Positions 48,501 through 60,500 of a stretch of DNA of 64,000 bases are shown here, piece by piece (position 1 is the first letter of the stretch; the number at the start of each line of letters is the position of its first letter). This DNA is from Anseranas semipalmata (lineage: Eukaryota > Chordata > Aves > Anseriformes > Anseranatidae), in NCBI GenBank assembly GCA_013399115.1, contig VXAA01000169.1, positions 368,628-432,627 of the forward strand, written 5' to 3'. The position numbers and the translations under genes were made by a program. The notes below the pieces were generated by a model that searched no databases, was not told the origin of the DNA, and saw only the letters and a list, made by a program, of their open reading frames with translations.

Positions 48501-51500
48501 CTGACTGGCACAGAGCTTTATCACATTTCCCAGGAGCTGTGATAACCAGGGTACAAGTTAGGATACCAGACAGATGTTACAGCCATGTGGAGCTGTAGTC
48601 TTAATACTTTCCCAACTGTGGTTCCTAAGACATCAGGCCTCAGGAAAACATGTACCGTGTCTTGTGTGCACCTACACACACCCCTGAGCCCAGAAGGAAC
48701 CACATGCAGGCCATAATAGCACGGTTTGCACTAAGCCCCTACCACTGGAGGTGTCAATACAAACCACTCAAGAGCCAGTCACCTAACAGGAAAACGCGCT
48801 GCAGTTACAGCTGAACAAATGATGGAGGGACTTCGCCCTTCTCCGAACCTCAGAGGAATATTTACATCTTGGTGTGTGCACAGGACAGTACTGTTGCTCT
48901 TCCTGGAAGTAATAATCCAACAGTACAGTTCCTTCATTCCAGGATCGTAACGGGAACTATAGATATGAAAACTGATTCAGCACTTTAAGGGGAATGACCC
49001 TCTACAAAAACCTCCTACCTCTCTACCATGGCTTACTTTCTTTATAAATGTCTTAAGATTTCTATCAGACTCCTCCCCCCATGGACACACCCTGTGCCCC
49101 AACCAGATTTTGGGCTGTGAACACATAGAAGCGGGAGACAGAGCACTGTATGTGCCCATTCCGAGCAGACTGGACCTTTACCACCTCACGTTACCCTCCA
49201 TTTCTACAGCTCATTTAATTATTGCAGCGTACAGTCACCCCAGCCACACTCATCCAAGAATACTGCACAACAGGAAACAGCCAGTGCACAGAGCTGACTA
49301 AAAGCAATGGGAAAGGCAGAAAAGACCGAGGAATGACTACTGGACTACTTAGCAGACCGACTGGCTATGCTCTTTGACCTAGTATTTGTATCCATCGTTC
49401 TGGTATGCTGCCTCCCAGTTTTAGATTTGAAAGGCTAATGGATTTCCTTACTCAATTTGAGTGGACATTGTACTGTCAAACAAAGCAAGTGCAATTTGTC
49501 TGAGCTATTTCAGCTTCTGCTGTATTATTAATAGGTAGCCGACACGTGGAATTCACATCTGTACCAATTCCTACTTCCCATTTTTTATGCTTCAGCTTTT
49601 TCCGACTTTGGCTCAGCCTCTTGTTTCCACTTTGAGATGCATTAGCCTTGGGCACACAAAGAGGGACTTTCAAAAATCCTACGCTAGATAAGGACAACCG
49701 GCAAGTGAAACAGCTGTAGGTGATGAAGGACAGACAACTGCTGTCAGTGCTTACGTGACAGCAGCTGACTAATTCACCCTTTCCTCCAAACTATGGCCCT
49801 CACTGCCCCCACTGACGGGGGGACTCCTCTCCTATCCTCCTCCAGCGGAGCTGGCGGGTGCCCACCTCACAGCCGCAGCTCTGCTCTTCCCTCAAGGCTT
49901 TGCCACGTAAGGCCTTAACTGTGAGAACTAAAGACAGGAGAAAGATTCTGCTTCGTTTCACTCTCCACAAAGTACTCTTTTTCAAGTGTACCACGGACTA
50001 AGAGGAAGCGTAGTGTGTCTGGAAGATACACTATCTAAAAAGGACTGCTGTTAAAATTCTCCTTTGTCATCACTGATGAGCCTCTTCCTCTCCAATCAAC
50101 ACTGGGAGCCAGACAACAGACTCAAAACACAATTATTCTCCTGTCCATTAGTGTGAACAGAACAGGAATGGAAGTCAAACTTATTTCATCTCTAGCTAAG
50201 TTTGCATCTTCCACCTGCATATAGTCTAGCTTTAAATGATGCAGGAAGTCGAGTAACTCCATGTTTCTAAGCAGATGAAAACAGATGAAAATCCCAAATC
50301 CAAACAAGAAGCAGATATGAGAGTGCTATGACGGATACTCAGCTTATGTTTACCTCTTCATCCTAACATCAGACCTTGTGGTAACCTGAACAGTACCTCT
50401 TTCCATTACTATTATTTAGATAATTCCTTTGGAAATCCCTACCTCGAGCTAAGGTAGCTCTGTTAATATTTCTATGTCAGTCTCTTCAGACCCATACCTT
50501 AGACTACAGGTGTCACTTATGACAGTCAAGGCCTGGAGTTTCTCTCCTCTCTGTTAGGAGATGTTTTCCCTGAGATGTGTCACCATACCAACAGCAGAGC
50601 ACATCACACTTACACTTTTACAGAACCTCTCCATGTTGAGAAAGAACACAAGTAACTGCACAGCCAGTTCAGATTCCGAAACTGCTCAGTGGCAATTGGT
50701 ATAACGAATGCCATTAAACAAAAGCCAGTCTCCTGGCATTTCACTTAAAAACAAACAAACAAACAACCCCTACCTCCAACTCATTTTGCTAACTGCTCCA
50801 AGAGGTAGTTCTGTTAACCAGTTATTAAAAACATGCAACTTCGTGACAGCAAACAGTTTTTAAATCAACAGGTCCTAAAAACTTCCTGAGGATTTTATTT
50901 TTTTTATTTTTTACCTCCTGTTTGAATTCAACAGTCTCACTACCATCTTCTTCCTTTGTTTTCACCAAGGACATCTTGACCCAAGTTCGAAAGCCTCCAG
51001 AAAACTTCCAGCTGGAGTATGAACTTTCACAGTCCTTCATGAATTCTGCTTTTTCTGGACTAAAGGAAAAAAAAAAACAAAAAACTTTACTGACCAACCT
51101 CAGAGTAGTGTCTGGACACTGTAGGCAGTGAAATGTCAGGCCTACAGGTACTTCAAAGTGTGTACAAAATGCCTTTGATATTTCAACTGCTAAAATTCAA
51201 CACATCTAAACCACTGTTAGTAATAACATTTTGATTAATGCTAGCACTTGCACTCGCGTTCTTAACCGCAGAAGACTCACCTGGTGCCCTACCAGCGGAG
51301 TACCAGAGTACTGCCTCCCCCTGCAGACTGTGCTGCTTTACAGGGGAGCTTCGTTCTGCTCACGTGTCACCTCTGGGACGGGAGGAAGAGAGCCAGGACC
51401 CCAGGAAACAACTTACCACAATGCTAAGAAGCAAGAGATGGAAGTAACAGCTTAGGGCCAGGGCAGGCTGCTTCATCTATTTCTGGGGAGCAAATAAACT

Positions 51501-54500
51501 GGTTGCAATGCAGACACGCTTAAAATGCTTTGAAATTCACATTTAGTGTATTCCTATTATTTTAGGAACAACGTAACTTTGGCGAAAGGCTATCTGCAAT
51601 AATATGGCTGTTTTCCCGATATGCAATCACAGATATTTGTAGCCCTGGAACAGCAGGATTGGTTTGTGTCATTTTTTAATACTGTATCTTTCAGCCATTT
51701 TAAGTCTTCCAATACCCCTCACACTGCAAGTAAAAAAGAGGTAGCTCCAGGGCCTGTCTGGTCTCTGCCTCGTCTCTGCTAAATGCACAGGACACAGTGA
51801 ATTAACCACTCCATTTACTTGGAGCTCCTCAGTACTGTGATTTTAGCCACTTTCATGTCATCTCCATGAAATAAGCCTGTCCCTGCAGCTGCTTTTCAAC
51901 AAGGTTTCGTTTGAAATGAACGGGTAAACCACTGTGATGAGTCACGAAGCATTAAAGAACAGACTGCTAATTTTTACTAAAGATAGATTTCAGGTTATAG
52001 AGCCATGCCAGGCTATGCTGATCCTTGAAGCAAGGGAGAAGTAAAGGATTTTTGACTCAGAATAAATAAATCTTCCTAGGTGAAGGCAAAGAGTATACTT
52101 TTGTTCATATGGCAGAGGGAGCACATGGCTGGGTCTGTTGGGAGATTAAGCTATTTTGGTCTTCCAGGAGAAAGATGCAAAGAAATAAAGAAGAAAAGCA
52201 GAGCTGAAGAAGTAGGCTCTTGTCCTGAAGAACAGGCCGATCAGGAAGATTTGCCCTGCACCAGCACTGGGTGGATTTGCACTTCTCCCGTCTTTTTCCT
52301 TAGTCTTCAGAACTGGGGCTCCTTTTCTTCCTACAAACCAAGATGTCTTGTCCACAAGGCAGCAAGAGCACAGGCTGATAGGAGTACCATACTGATGCCT
52401 ATTCTGCACTCCACTGCCTGCTCACACTTAATGGATCAATACGTATGTTTGTAGGAAAGCAAACCTCAAAAAGCCATTGCTCTCAGGTCAGGGCTTCAGG
52501 TGGGGGGCTCAAACACAGAACTCCATTGTGCATACAAACAGAAAGGAGAAGCATTTCTGGAAAGAAAAACTAATGCTTTGCTTGCCACCAAGACAGAAGA
52601 TATCCCACAGTGCTTTAGCAGTTTAGGATATGAACTCACTGAAGAGGTTAAGCTTGGAGGCAGTCGGGGCTGCGGCAACAACACCCTGGTTAAGTTCGTG
52701 ATCTCGAGGAATATGGGCCTGCAAAGAGCAGAGTCAGGACCCTGAACTTTCGAAGAGTGAACTTCCAGCTATTTAAAGAATTTGTGAATGAGATCCCTGG
52801 GACACTGTCCTTAGGGACAGAGGAACTGACCAGAGCTGACAACTCTTTAAGGACACTTTTCTTAGAGCGCAAGACTTCTCCATCCCCTTATGCAAGAAAG
52901 CAAGCAGGGAAGGCAGGAGATTGGCATGGCTGAGCAAGGACCTGCTGGTCAAACTGAGGTGTAAGAAGGAAATGCACAGGCAGTGGAAGCAGGGACATGT
53001 GGCCTGGGAAGAGTACAGGGATGCTGTCCTGATGTGCAGGGATGGGATCAGGAAAGCCAAGGCATGGATGGAACGAGTAACAAGAAGGAGTTCTATAGGT
53101 ACATTGGTCAGAAAAGAAAGGCCAAGGAGAGCGTACTCCCTCTGATATACGAGAAGGGAGAACTGGTAACAACAGACATGGAGAAGGCTGAGGTCCTCAA
53201 CAATTTCTTTGCCTCAGTCTTCACTGGCAGTCAGGCTTCCCACACCTCTCAAGTCCCCAAACCTCTAGGCAAGGGCTGGGGGAGCAAAGTCCCTCCCGCT
53301 GTAAGCGAAGGGCAGGTTCGGGACCTCCTGATGACACTGAACAGCTACAAGTCTATGGGAACTGATGGCATGCATCCCGGGGTCCTCAGGGAACGGGCTG
53401 ATGTAGGTGCCAAGCCACTCTCCATCAGATTTGAAAAGTCCTGGCAGTCAAGTGAAGTCCCCAGTGACTGGGGAGAGGGAAAAAAAGAAAAGGGGGGGAA
53501 ACACCACTCCCATTTTTAAAAATGGTAGAAAGGAGGACCTGGGGAATTACAGACTAGTTAGCCTCACCTCTGTGCCTGGAAAGACCATGGAACAGATCCT
53601 CCTGGAAGCAGTGCCAAGGCACATGCAAGACAAGGAGGTGATCCGAGACAGCCAGCACGGCTTCACCAAGGGCAAATCATGCCTGACCAGTCTGGTGGCC
53701 TTCTGTGATGGAGTGACTGCATCAGTTGACAAGGGAAGACCAACAGATGTCATCTACCTGGACTTCTGTAAGGCTTTTGACATGGTCCCACATGACATCC
53801 TGATCTCTAAATTGGAAAGATATGGATTTGAAGGGTGGACCATTTGGTGGATAAGGAATTGGCTTGATGGCTGCACCCAGAGAGCTGCAGTCAACGCCTG
53901 TCCAGGTGGAAGCTGGTAACAAGTGGTGTCCCTCAGGGGTCTGTCTTGCGACCAGTGCTGTTTATTATCTTTATCAGTGAAATAGTGGGATGGACTGCAC
54001 CCTCAGCAAGTTTGCAGATGACACCAAGCTGAGTGGTGCAGTTGATACGAGAGGAGGAAGGGATGCCATCCAAAGGGACCCGGACAATTTTGAGAAGTGG
54101 GCCCACGTGAACCTAATGAGGTTCAACAAGTCCAAGTGCAGGGTGCTGCACCTGGGTTGGGCAATTCCAGACACGAGTACAGACTAGGAGAAGAACTCAC
54201 TGAGAACAGCCCTGCAGAAAAGAACTTGGGGGTTCTGGTGGACAAAAAGCTTGACATGAGCCAGCAGTGCGCGCTTNTGGAGAAGAGAAGGCTCCATGGA
54301 CACATCTCTGCAGCCTTTCAGTACTTAAAGGGGGCTTATAAAAAAGATGGAGAGTAACTTTTTTCTCAGGCAGATAGTGATAGGACAAGGGGGAATGGTT
54401 TTAAATTAAAAGACAGGAGATTTAGATTAGATGTTAGGAGGAAATTCTTTACTCAGAGGGTGGTGAGGCACTGGACCAGGTTGCCCAGAGAAGCTGTGGA

Positions 54501-57500
54501 TGCCCCATCCCTGGGAGTGTTTAAGGTCAGGTTGGTAGGGCCCTGGGCAACCTGCTGTAGTGGGTGGCATCCCTGCCCATGGCAGGGGGGGGGGAACCAG
54601 GTGATCTCTAAGGTCCCTTCCAACCCAAGCCAGTCTATGATTCTGTGATTCTATGATAACTTTATCTATTTGTAACATTAGGTGCTTGCTTAGTTGTCCC
54701 AACAGGAGGACACTGCGCTTCTCCAACCCCCACAGGGAAGATGTGGGCAAAGCATCAGAGCAAAGTCCAATCCCTGACTGCTCCTTGCCATGCAAACCAA
54801 TGACACAGGGAGACCTAGTCTGACAATTATTTCTCCCCCCTTCGATATATGGGTACAGCAGCAGCTGATGGGACAGTCAGGAAGAACATGGTACTTTGCC
54901 ACTGAGAGGAACATACATAATTAGCACTCTGCCAGCCAGTCATATGCCTAATGCATGACTCAATACAGCATCCCAGAAAAGCTTTCCAAACCAACATGGA
55001 AAATTGAGGCAGGAATGCATGACATAGAGCTGAGCATTACAGCCACAACTTACATGGTAAGCAGGCAGCAATACAATATTTTGCCTTTGACAGTAATTGT
55101 AGGCTTGAAAAAGAAAGATTAATATCTTAGGAGAAGCTGTGGAGAATTGATCTGAGAAGGCCTCTCCTTGCATGTGCCCATAATCCAGGCCACTGCCAAA
55201 GAGTAAGGGGGAAAAAAGGGGGGGCGGACGACGACGACAGGGCAGAGATGCAGAAGCTTTGCACAAATAATAGCAGAGGGCAAATAATATCCGAGAGTTC
55301 CCCTATACTCGGGGAACTGGAAACTCTCCGACAGCCGTGGGACATAATAAAGGGTCAGATGTTGTGGTACTGAAAGTCTTGACCCTTCTATATTATCATT
55401 TATTTCTCTGCACACAAGAGAGATGAAGATGAAGCTCTGTTTAGACCCTTAAATAATCTCTGACCTGTTCAGACTGGTATTCGTCATCTCACATGACTGT
55501 AAGCTATTTTACATGCTAAGTTAACAATAGTTTTGACAGTAATATGTTCAGAGGATTTTCTTCTTAAACCCATGTATTACACTAATGATAGTTCAGGAAA
55601 GGAACTCGTATTTTTAGCTACACTTTTTTGGTAATTTGCAAGGGTTTCATTACTTCCTTCCCTCCAATTAATATGGTACAGACAGCAGCTGCCACTGTCT
55701 TAAAAAAAGAAAAGAAAAATACAAAAGAAAAAAAAAAAGCCAGTGGCAGTATCCCTCCGACTCAGTCCAACAATAGCACACAGTTCAGCAGTGTTCTGCG
55801 AAGGCCAGAACAAAACCAGCAAGCACTGCCAGTTTCGCACAGTCTGTTGATCCAATTTTAACATAAGAGCTGCAGAGAATAAAACCCTTGACAGAAACAA
55901 CTGGACCTTGAGTCTTCACCACTTGCTCTGCCTCAAAAAAATCCTTAAAGATACAAGAATCTACATCTTTATTACTGCTTATGGCTGATGCTTGCAGCAG
56001 CCTTCATTGATACGATTATTGCTATTTAAAGCAAAAGTGAGCTGCACATAACAGTGCCTACAGAGAAACTGTGCTGTAGGTACAGCTGGACTATTCTCAC
56101 CAATTTCAAGGTGGTTCAGACCGTGATTTAAGATGATGGAATACCCTACATATATATTTCACAGCAGTCTGCCTGTCCATTCCATCCTAAGCTGTTTGCA
56201 GCCATCGCAAAAAAACTGTAAATGTAATTCTGATATCTGATGAGTTTTAGCATGTGGCTCAGAACCTTTAATAACACTTTACATTAGTTGCTGGACGCAG
56301 TGCTAAGAGCATGCTCTCATAACCCATAAGTGAGACGCTCTGTCAGGAAAAGCAGTTAACAGCAGTCAGTATTTGAAGCCTTTAGCGGCTATATGGAAGG
56401 ACAAAATTACACTGTCAATACACAACAGCTTCTAAGGATATCAGTCAGGACTTCCCATCAGCTAAATTTAGCACCAGCTGATGAACCGGAAGCCATTTCT
56501 ATTTTCTCTCCTGCTGGACATCGGATAGAACAAGTACATTCCCCGTATGCATGACATTTCACGCGTAGTTCATAGTCAGGAGAAAACCTCAATTTTCAGC
56601 CTGCTCTGAACCTGTGCAGTTCACGCCCTGGGATGCCAGGAGAGCAATACACGATGCTAAACAAGACAAGACGTACAGTTTGTACTGAGCTTTGGAGGAT
56701 GCTGCGAAAGAGACAGTACCAAAATATCTTGCACACAACTGGTTCTCTTACTGTATTTCACCTAGACATACAGATCATTTACTACCACAGTTAAAGGCCT
56801 ACACGCCTTTGCCAATTTTGCCGTTATCTGGGTTAGTTCAAAAACAGCCTTAACTCACGTTCCTACTACAAACAGGCACAAGGGATGCATCCCCAAACAG
56901 ACAACACCATTTCCTGCCTTTTGCTTTGCTCAGACATAACCCAGGCTCAGCCTTCAGTCTCCCAGCTTCAGTTCTGCTGCCTTCCAGCAGAGACCAGGCA
57001 GCTCCTATAGGAACACAGCGTCATTTCCCCTTCTCTTCAGGGATCAGTTCTGCCACGTAACCTGCCTGACCTGGGAAACCTGGAGGCAAGAGGTTGCAAT
57101 CCCGGCTCCTCCAGGCAGCTTACAGATGATTCCTGCTGCTTCATCTACTCTGGCACAAACACAGCCTTCAGGCTAGGACCTTGGCAATACTGCTTATTGT
57201 TGTTTTGCACATCTAACCTACCTTTGCACAACACACGGTGCAAGCATTTCAGACAGCAGCATGCAGACTTGCTTGCAGGAAGAGACACTTTACGTACTGT
57301 CGGCTTCAATAGGACATGCATGTTTTAGTTTGGAAACAAACAGCTTTTTAAAATGGCTTATCTGCAAATTGGTACAATGAGCACAGAAACGTGGCTTCCA
57401 AGACTTGAGTATGTCTAGTCCTATTTCTGTCTTGGTAAGTTAGCTCATTCTGCCAAAAGACAGCAACCAGATGCAACGCAACCATGCCTTCTGATCTTTA

Positions 57501-60500
57501 CTCCACTGGGGATGGTCTCGACGATGCTCGTGTCTTGAAGTGCAGAAACAGCCGTGCACCTCGCTGGAATCAGTCCCAGCACACCTACCGCTAACTGCGG
57601 CACAAGCCATAAGAACCGAGAAAATCCAGAGCAGAAGGAACAAGTAGCACCTTCTACATCACCACTCTCAGTTGGTATTTTCTCACCCTAAAATATCAAT
57701 GCCTAAAATACCTGGAACATTAGCATTTTCTGAGGTACCCTTGTACAGTCACAGGAAGTAGTTGATGACTTAAGCTTAATGTCTGTGTCCTTCACTGAAG
57801 TAGAAACACTTTGTAAAAAACAAGTTCAGACAACTGGTCTTTGCCCACCCAGAGATACTGTGACTGAACACTTTCAGTCTTTGCTCCATCTGAAAAACAC
57901 CGGTAAGACCATGCCCAAACCTCTAAAATCGCTTCACTACAATAAAGTGTTACTTCTCTTCCCCTCCCTCACTTTATTTCACTCTGCACATGCCCTTTAT
58001 CCACTGCCCCTTTTTCACTCTGCATCCAACCATTACCAAATTAAGGCTTTCTATTAGGTCTCACTGTGACTAATGCCTCTTGACTAGCTTTTAATTTGGA
58101 TCACAGAGAGAAGAACAGAACTGGAATTTAAATTAAAAGCAAAAATTAAGCAGTTTAAGTAAGGAGTTTATTCACAGAAGATGGGAAAAAGAATGGGGCT
58201 TTCAAAAAAGTTCAAGACAGGATTAATTCCACTCCTATTAAAATTTAGCAAAATGTTGACCAGTCACTCCAGTGGCACCAACATCAAATCAAAACAAAGC
58301 ATTTTTAAAAACCCTCATCTACAAAATTACATCATCCTGTAGAATCTTAAATAAAACTAGCAGTACAAACAGTTATGGTTAATCTTTCAATGAAATCACA
58401 ACAAATTGATCTAGGGAACAGATCTTTGTAGTAATTGCTTAAAAAAAAGAGGTACGGAAACGTTAGAGTTCTTAGTGCACTTCATTATTACACCGCCAAG
58501 TACAACCCACTTCCTGATCACCCGCAGCAGAAGCAAGACAGCACAAACTTAAACTTTTAGAAAGTGCAGCAACAAATGGCTGAAGCATACCTGAAGGGCA
58601 GTTTTTGTCACTGAAAATATCCTCAATTCATTTTCTAAGAAGTGAGATTAGTAATCTAAGACATGAAAGTGCATCAAAAGTAATCCAAGAATAAAAAAAA
58701 AAAAAAAAAGGAATCATCATAAAAGCCTCTCTAATTTTCCACCCAAAAAAGCCCTGCTTTCACTAGTATTGCTGTGATTGCAATTTCAATGCAGTTACAG
58801 GCTCATCCCTTTACATACCTGTTGATGAACTCTTGGAAAGAAGAAAACAGAAGGTAGTCAATGGCACTAAAATCCTGGTCTGTTCCATTTAAATGAAACT
58901 GCAAAAATACCAGTTCCTTGTTCTTCACATCACGAGGGCCTTGAACAACCAAAGCATACTTCTATAAGCAGACAGAGAGACAGTGAGAGTAGGGGAGGAA
59001 TCCTCATTTCCTGTTCTTGGATTTGCCATCTGTCACTAATACTCTGAAGAAATCTAATACACATCGAGATTTTCCTGGCCTCTAATAAGTACACACCTAT
59101 TAAAATATCCAAAAAGAATGTCTGCCAAGGCATACGTGAATTCCTCCTTTTGGCTGAAAAATGAAGTCTCTAAATCAAGATTTAGTGTTTTGCTAAGAAA
59201 TCTGTTCTAGTTTCATCATAGTCATTTGGGATGTGGAATTACCAGTCAAGGCTCTGCAGCCCACATTCTGCAGAAGGACAAACAAAACAGTTTTGGGCAT
59301 TACAGTCTAGGAACTTTCAGCTCTTGACATGAAACAAGTTAATTTGGAGTCTGATGTGGAGAACATCAGGTTTGTCCTCGGGAAAGAGGAACAGTTTCAC
59401 AGCCCCGAGCACTTTAAGCAAGCTGCTGAGGAGGGAAGAGGAGAAAAAAAATAAAAATAAAAAAAAAAGCTAGCTAGCAGGCAGAATACAACTTAATGTA
59501 GTGCAGGAATTATATCGGACAGCAAGCAGGTGCTTGCAAAATGACTCCGCCAATTTGAACACGGCTCTACGTGTTCAGTGCCTCAGTGCCTCCCCATTCA
59601 ACCGGGGGACTAGAGCCTATTGAATCTGCAAGCTTCTAAATAAATCCACCATACAGCATAAAATGAAGGTTCTTAGTTTGTTAAAACATGCAAAAAGAAT
59701 GTAATAGTGGCAGAAATTAAATATTAAGACCTAGAATATTATTTTCAAATACACTCAGGAGCTGCATCCCACAAAGAAATGGTGACTAGACAAAAGGCAA
59801 GTCATAAAGATGGAAAAAAAGCTGACCAAAGAGGTAACTAAATTGTTTGTTCGTGTTTGGTTTCGTTAGAAAGGATCCGAGCAATAACTTTAGATGAGAT
59901 ACAAATGATTGTATTTAATACTTTATTTTCTGAACATTTATCTGCACAGAAGCCAGATTCCCTGCATTTGTAAGAGGAATTTAAGACAGATTGTTACTCA
60001 GTGTACCATCTTTTTGGCACACAGTGCTTCAGTACAATGAAATGCTTTTGGTGCCCAATTAAGAATTTTCTAAGCGTGACAAAAATATTATTTAATTCCC
60101 AGCAAAAACACAAAAAGACAGGAGTTATCCTGCTTTAATGACATAACTGCTACTGCTTTCTATCAACATTAGATGTACTATATCAAGCACTTTGCTTGCC
60201 AATTCATTCAGGAAAGGAATGAATTAGAGTTTCATTGTGAAAAACAAGACTTTTGTTCCATTCAGGTTTTCATGTTGCACACAGCCACATGACAGCTGGT
60301 CATTCCTAACACATATCCACACTGACCAGGGTCTTTTACATTTCTGAAAACAAAAGGATAGGTGGCTTATAAAAAACAAACAAACACAGGACCCCCCCCC
60401 CCCGCCCCAGAAGCAAGGATATTTTGCAGCACTTCAGAAATATTTTTACTTTCAAATACCATTACAAGCAGAAAACGCCCACTGAGTAAGATTTATTCTA

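Larger units (their letters stand above)
45587..50914 (-). other. PACC1 introns flanking the exon at 47381-47485
   Basis: Non-coding sequence with the GC-rich patch near 46.3-46.5 kb, a T-run near 46.89 kb and AAAC repeats near 50.75 kb. No other gene was recognised. Confidence 0.8.
52650..54658 (+). mobile_element. 5'-truncated CR1 LINE with decayed ORF2, antisense within a PACC1 intron
   Basis: Chicken-repeat-1 (CR1) is the main non-LTR retrotransposon of birds. The conceptual translation shows the linker between endonuclease and reverse transcriptase. The RT core follows, with [39 protein letters not shown] and [20 protein letters not shown] (DFxKAFD block at 53761-53784). The catalytic block reads FADD (54011-54022). 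The 3' end carries the CR1 hallmark (ACTGGACCAGGTTGCCCAGAG, then tandem ATTCTGTGATTCTATGAT-like units at 54637-54658). ORF2 is broken by frameshifts and stops (for example after GGSW near 53919), so it is not functional. No target-site duplication was seen, which is normal for CR1. The 5' limit is approximate: homology fades upstream of about 52650, so the endonuclease domain is missing. Confidence 0.92.
51060..58818 (-). other. PACC1 7.8-kb intron containing the CR1
   Basis: The intron between the exons ending at 58819 and starting at 51059. The CR1 occupies about a quarter of it. The rest (51.1-52.6 and 54.7-58.8 kb) is non-coding, with A-runs near 55.7 and 58.69 kb. Confidence 0.85.
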
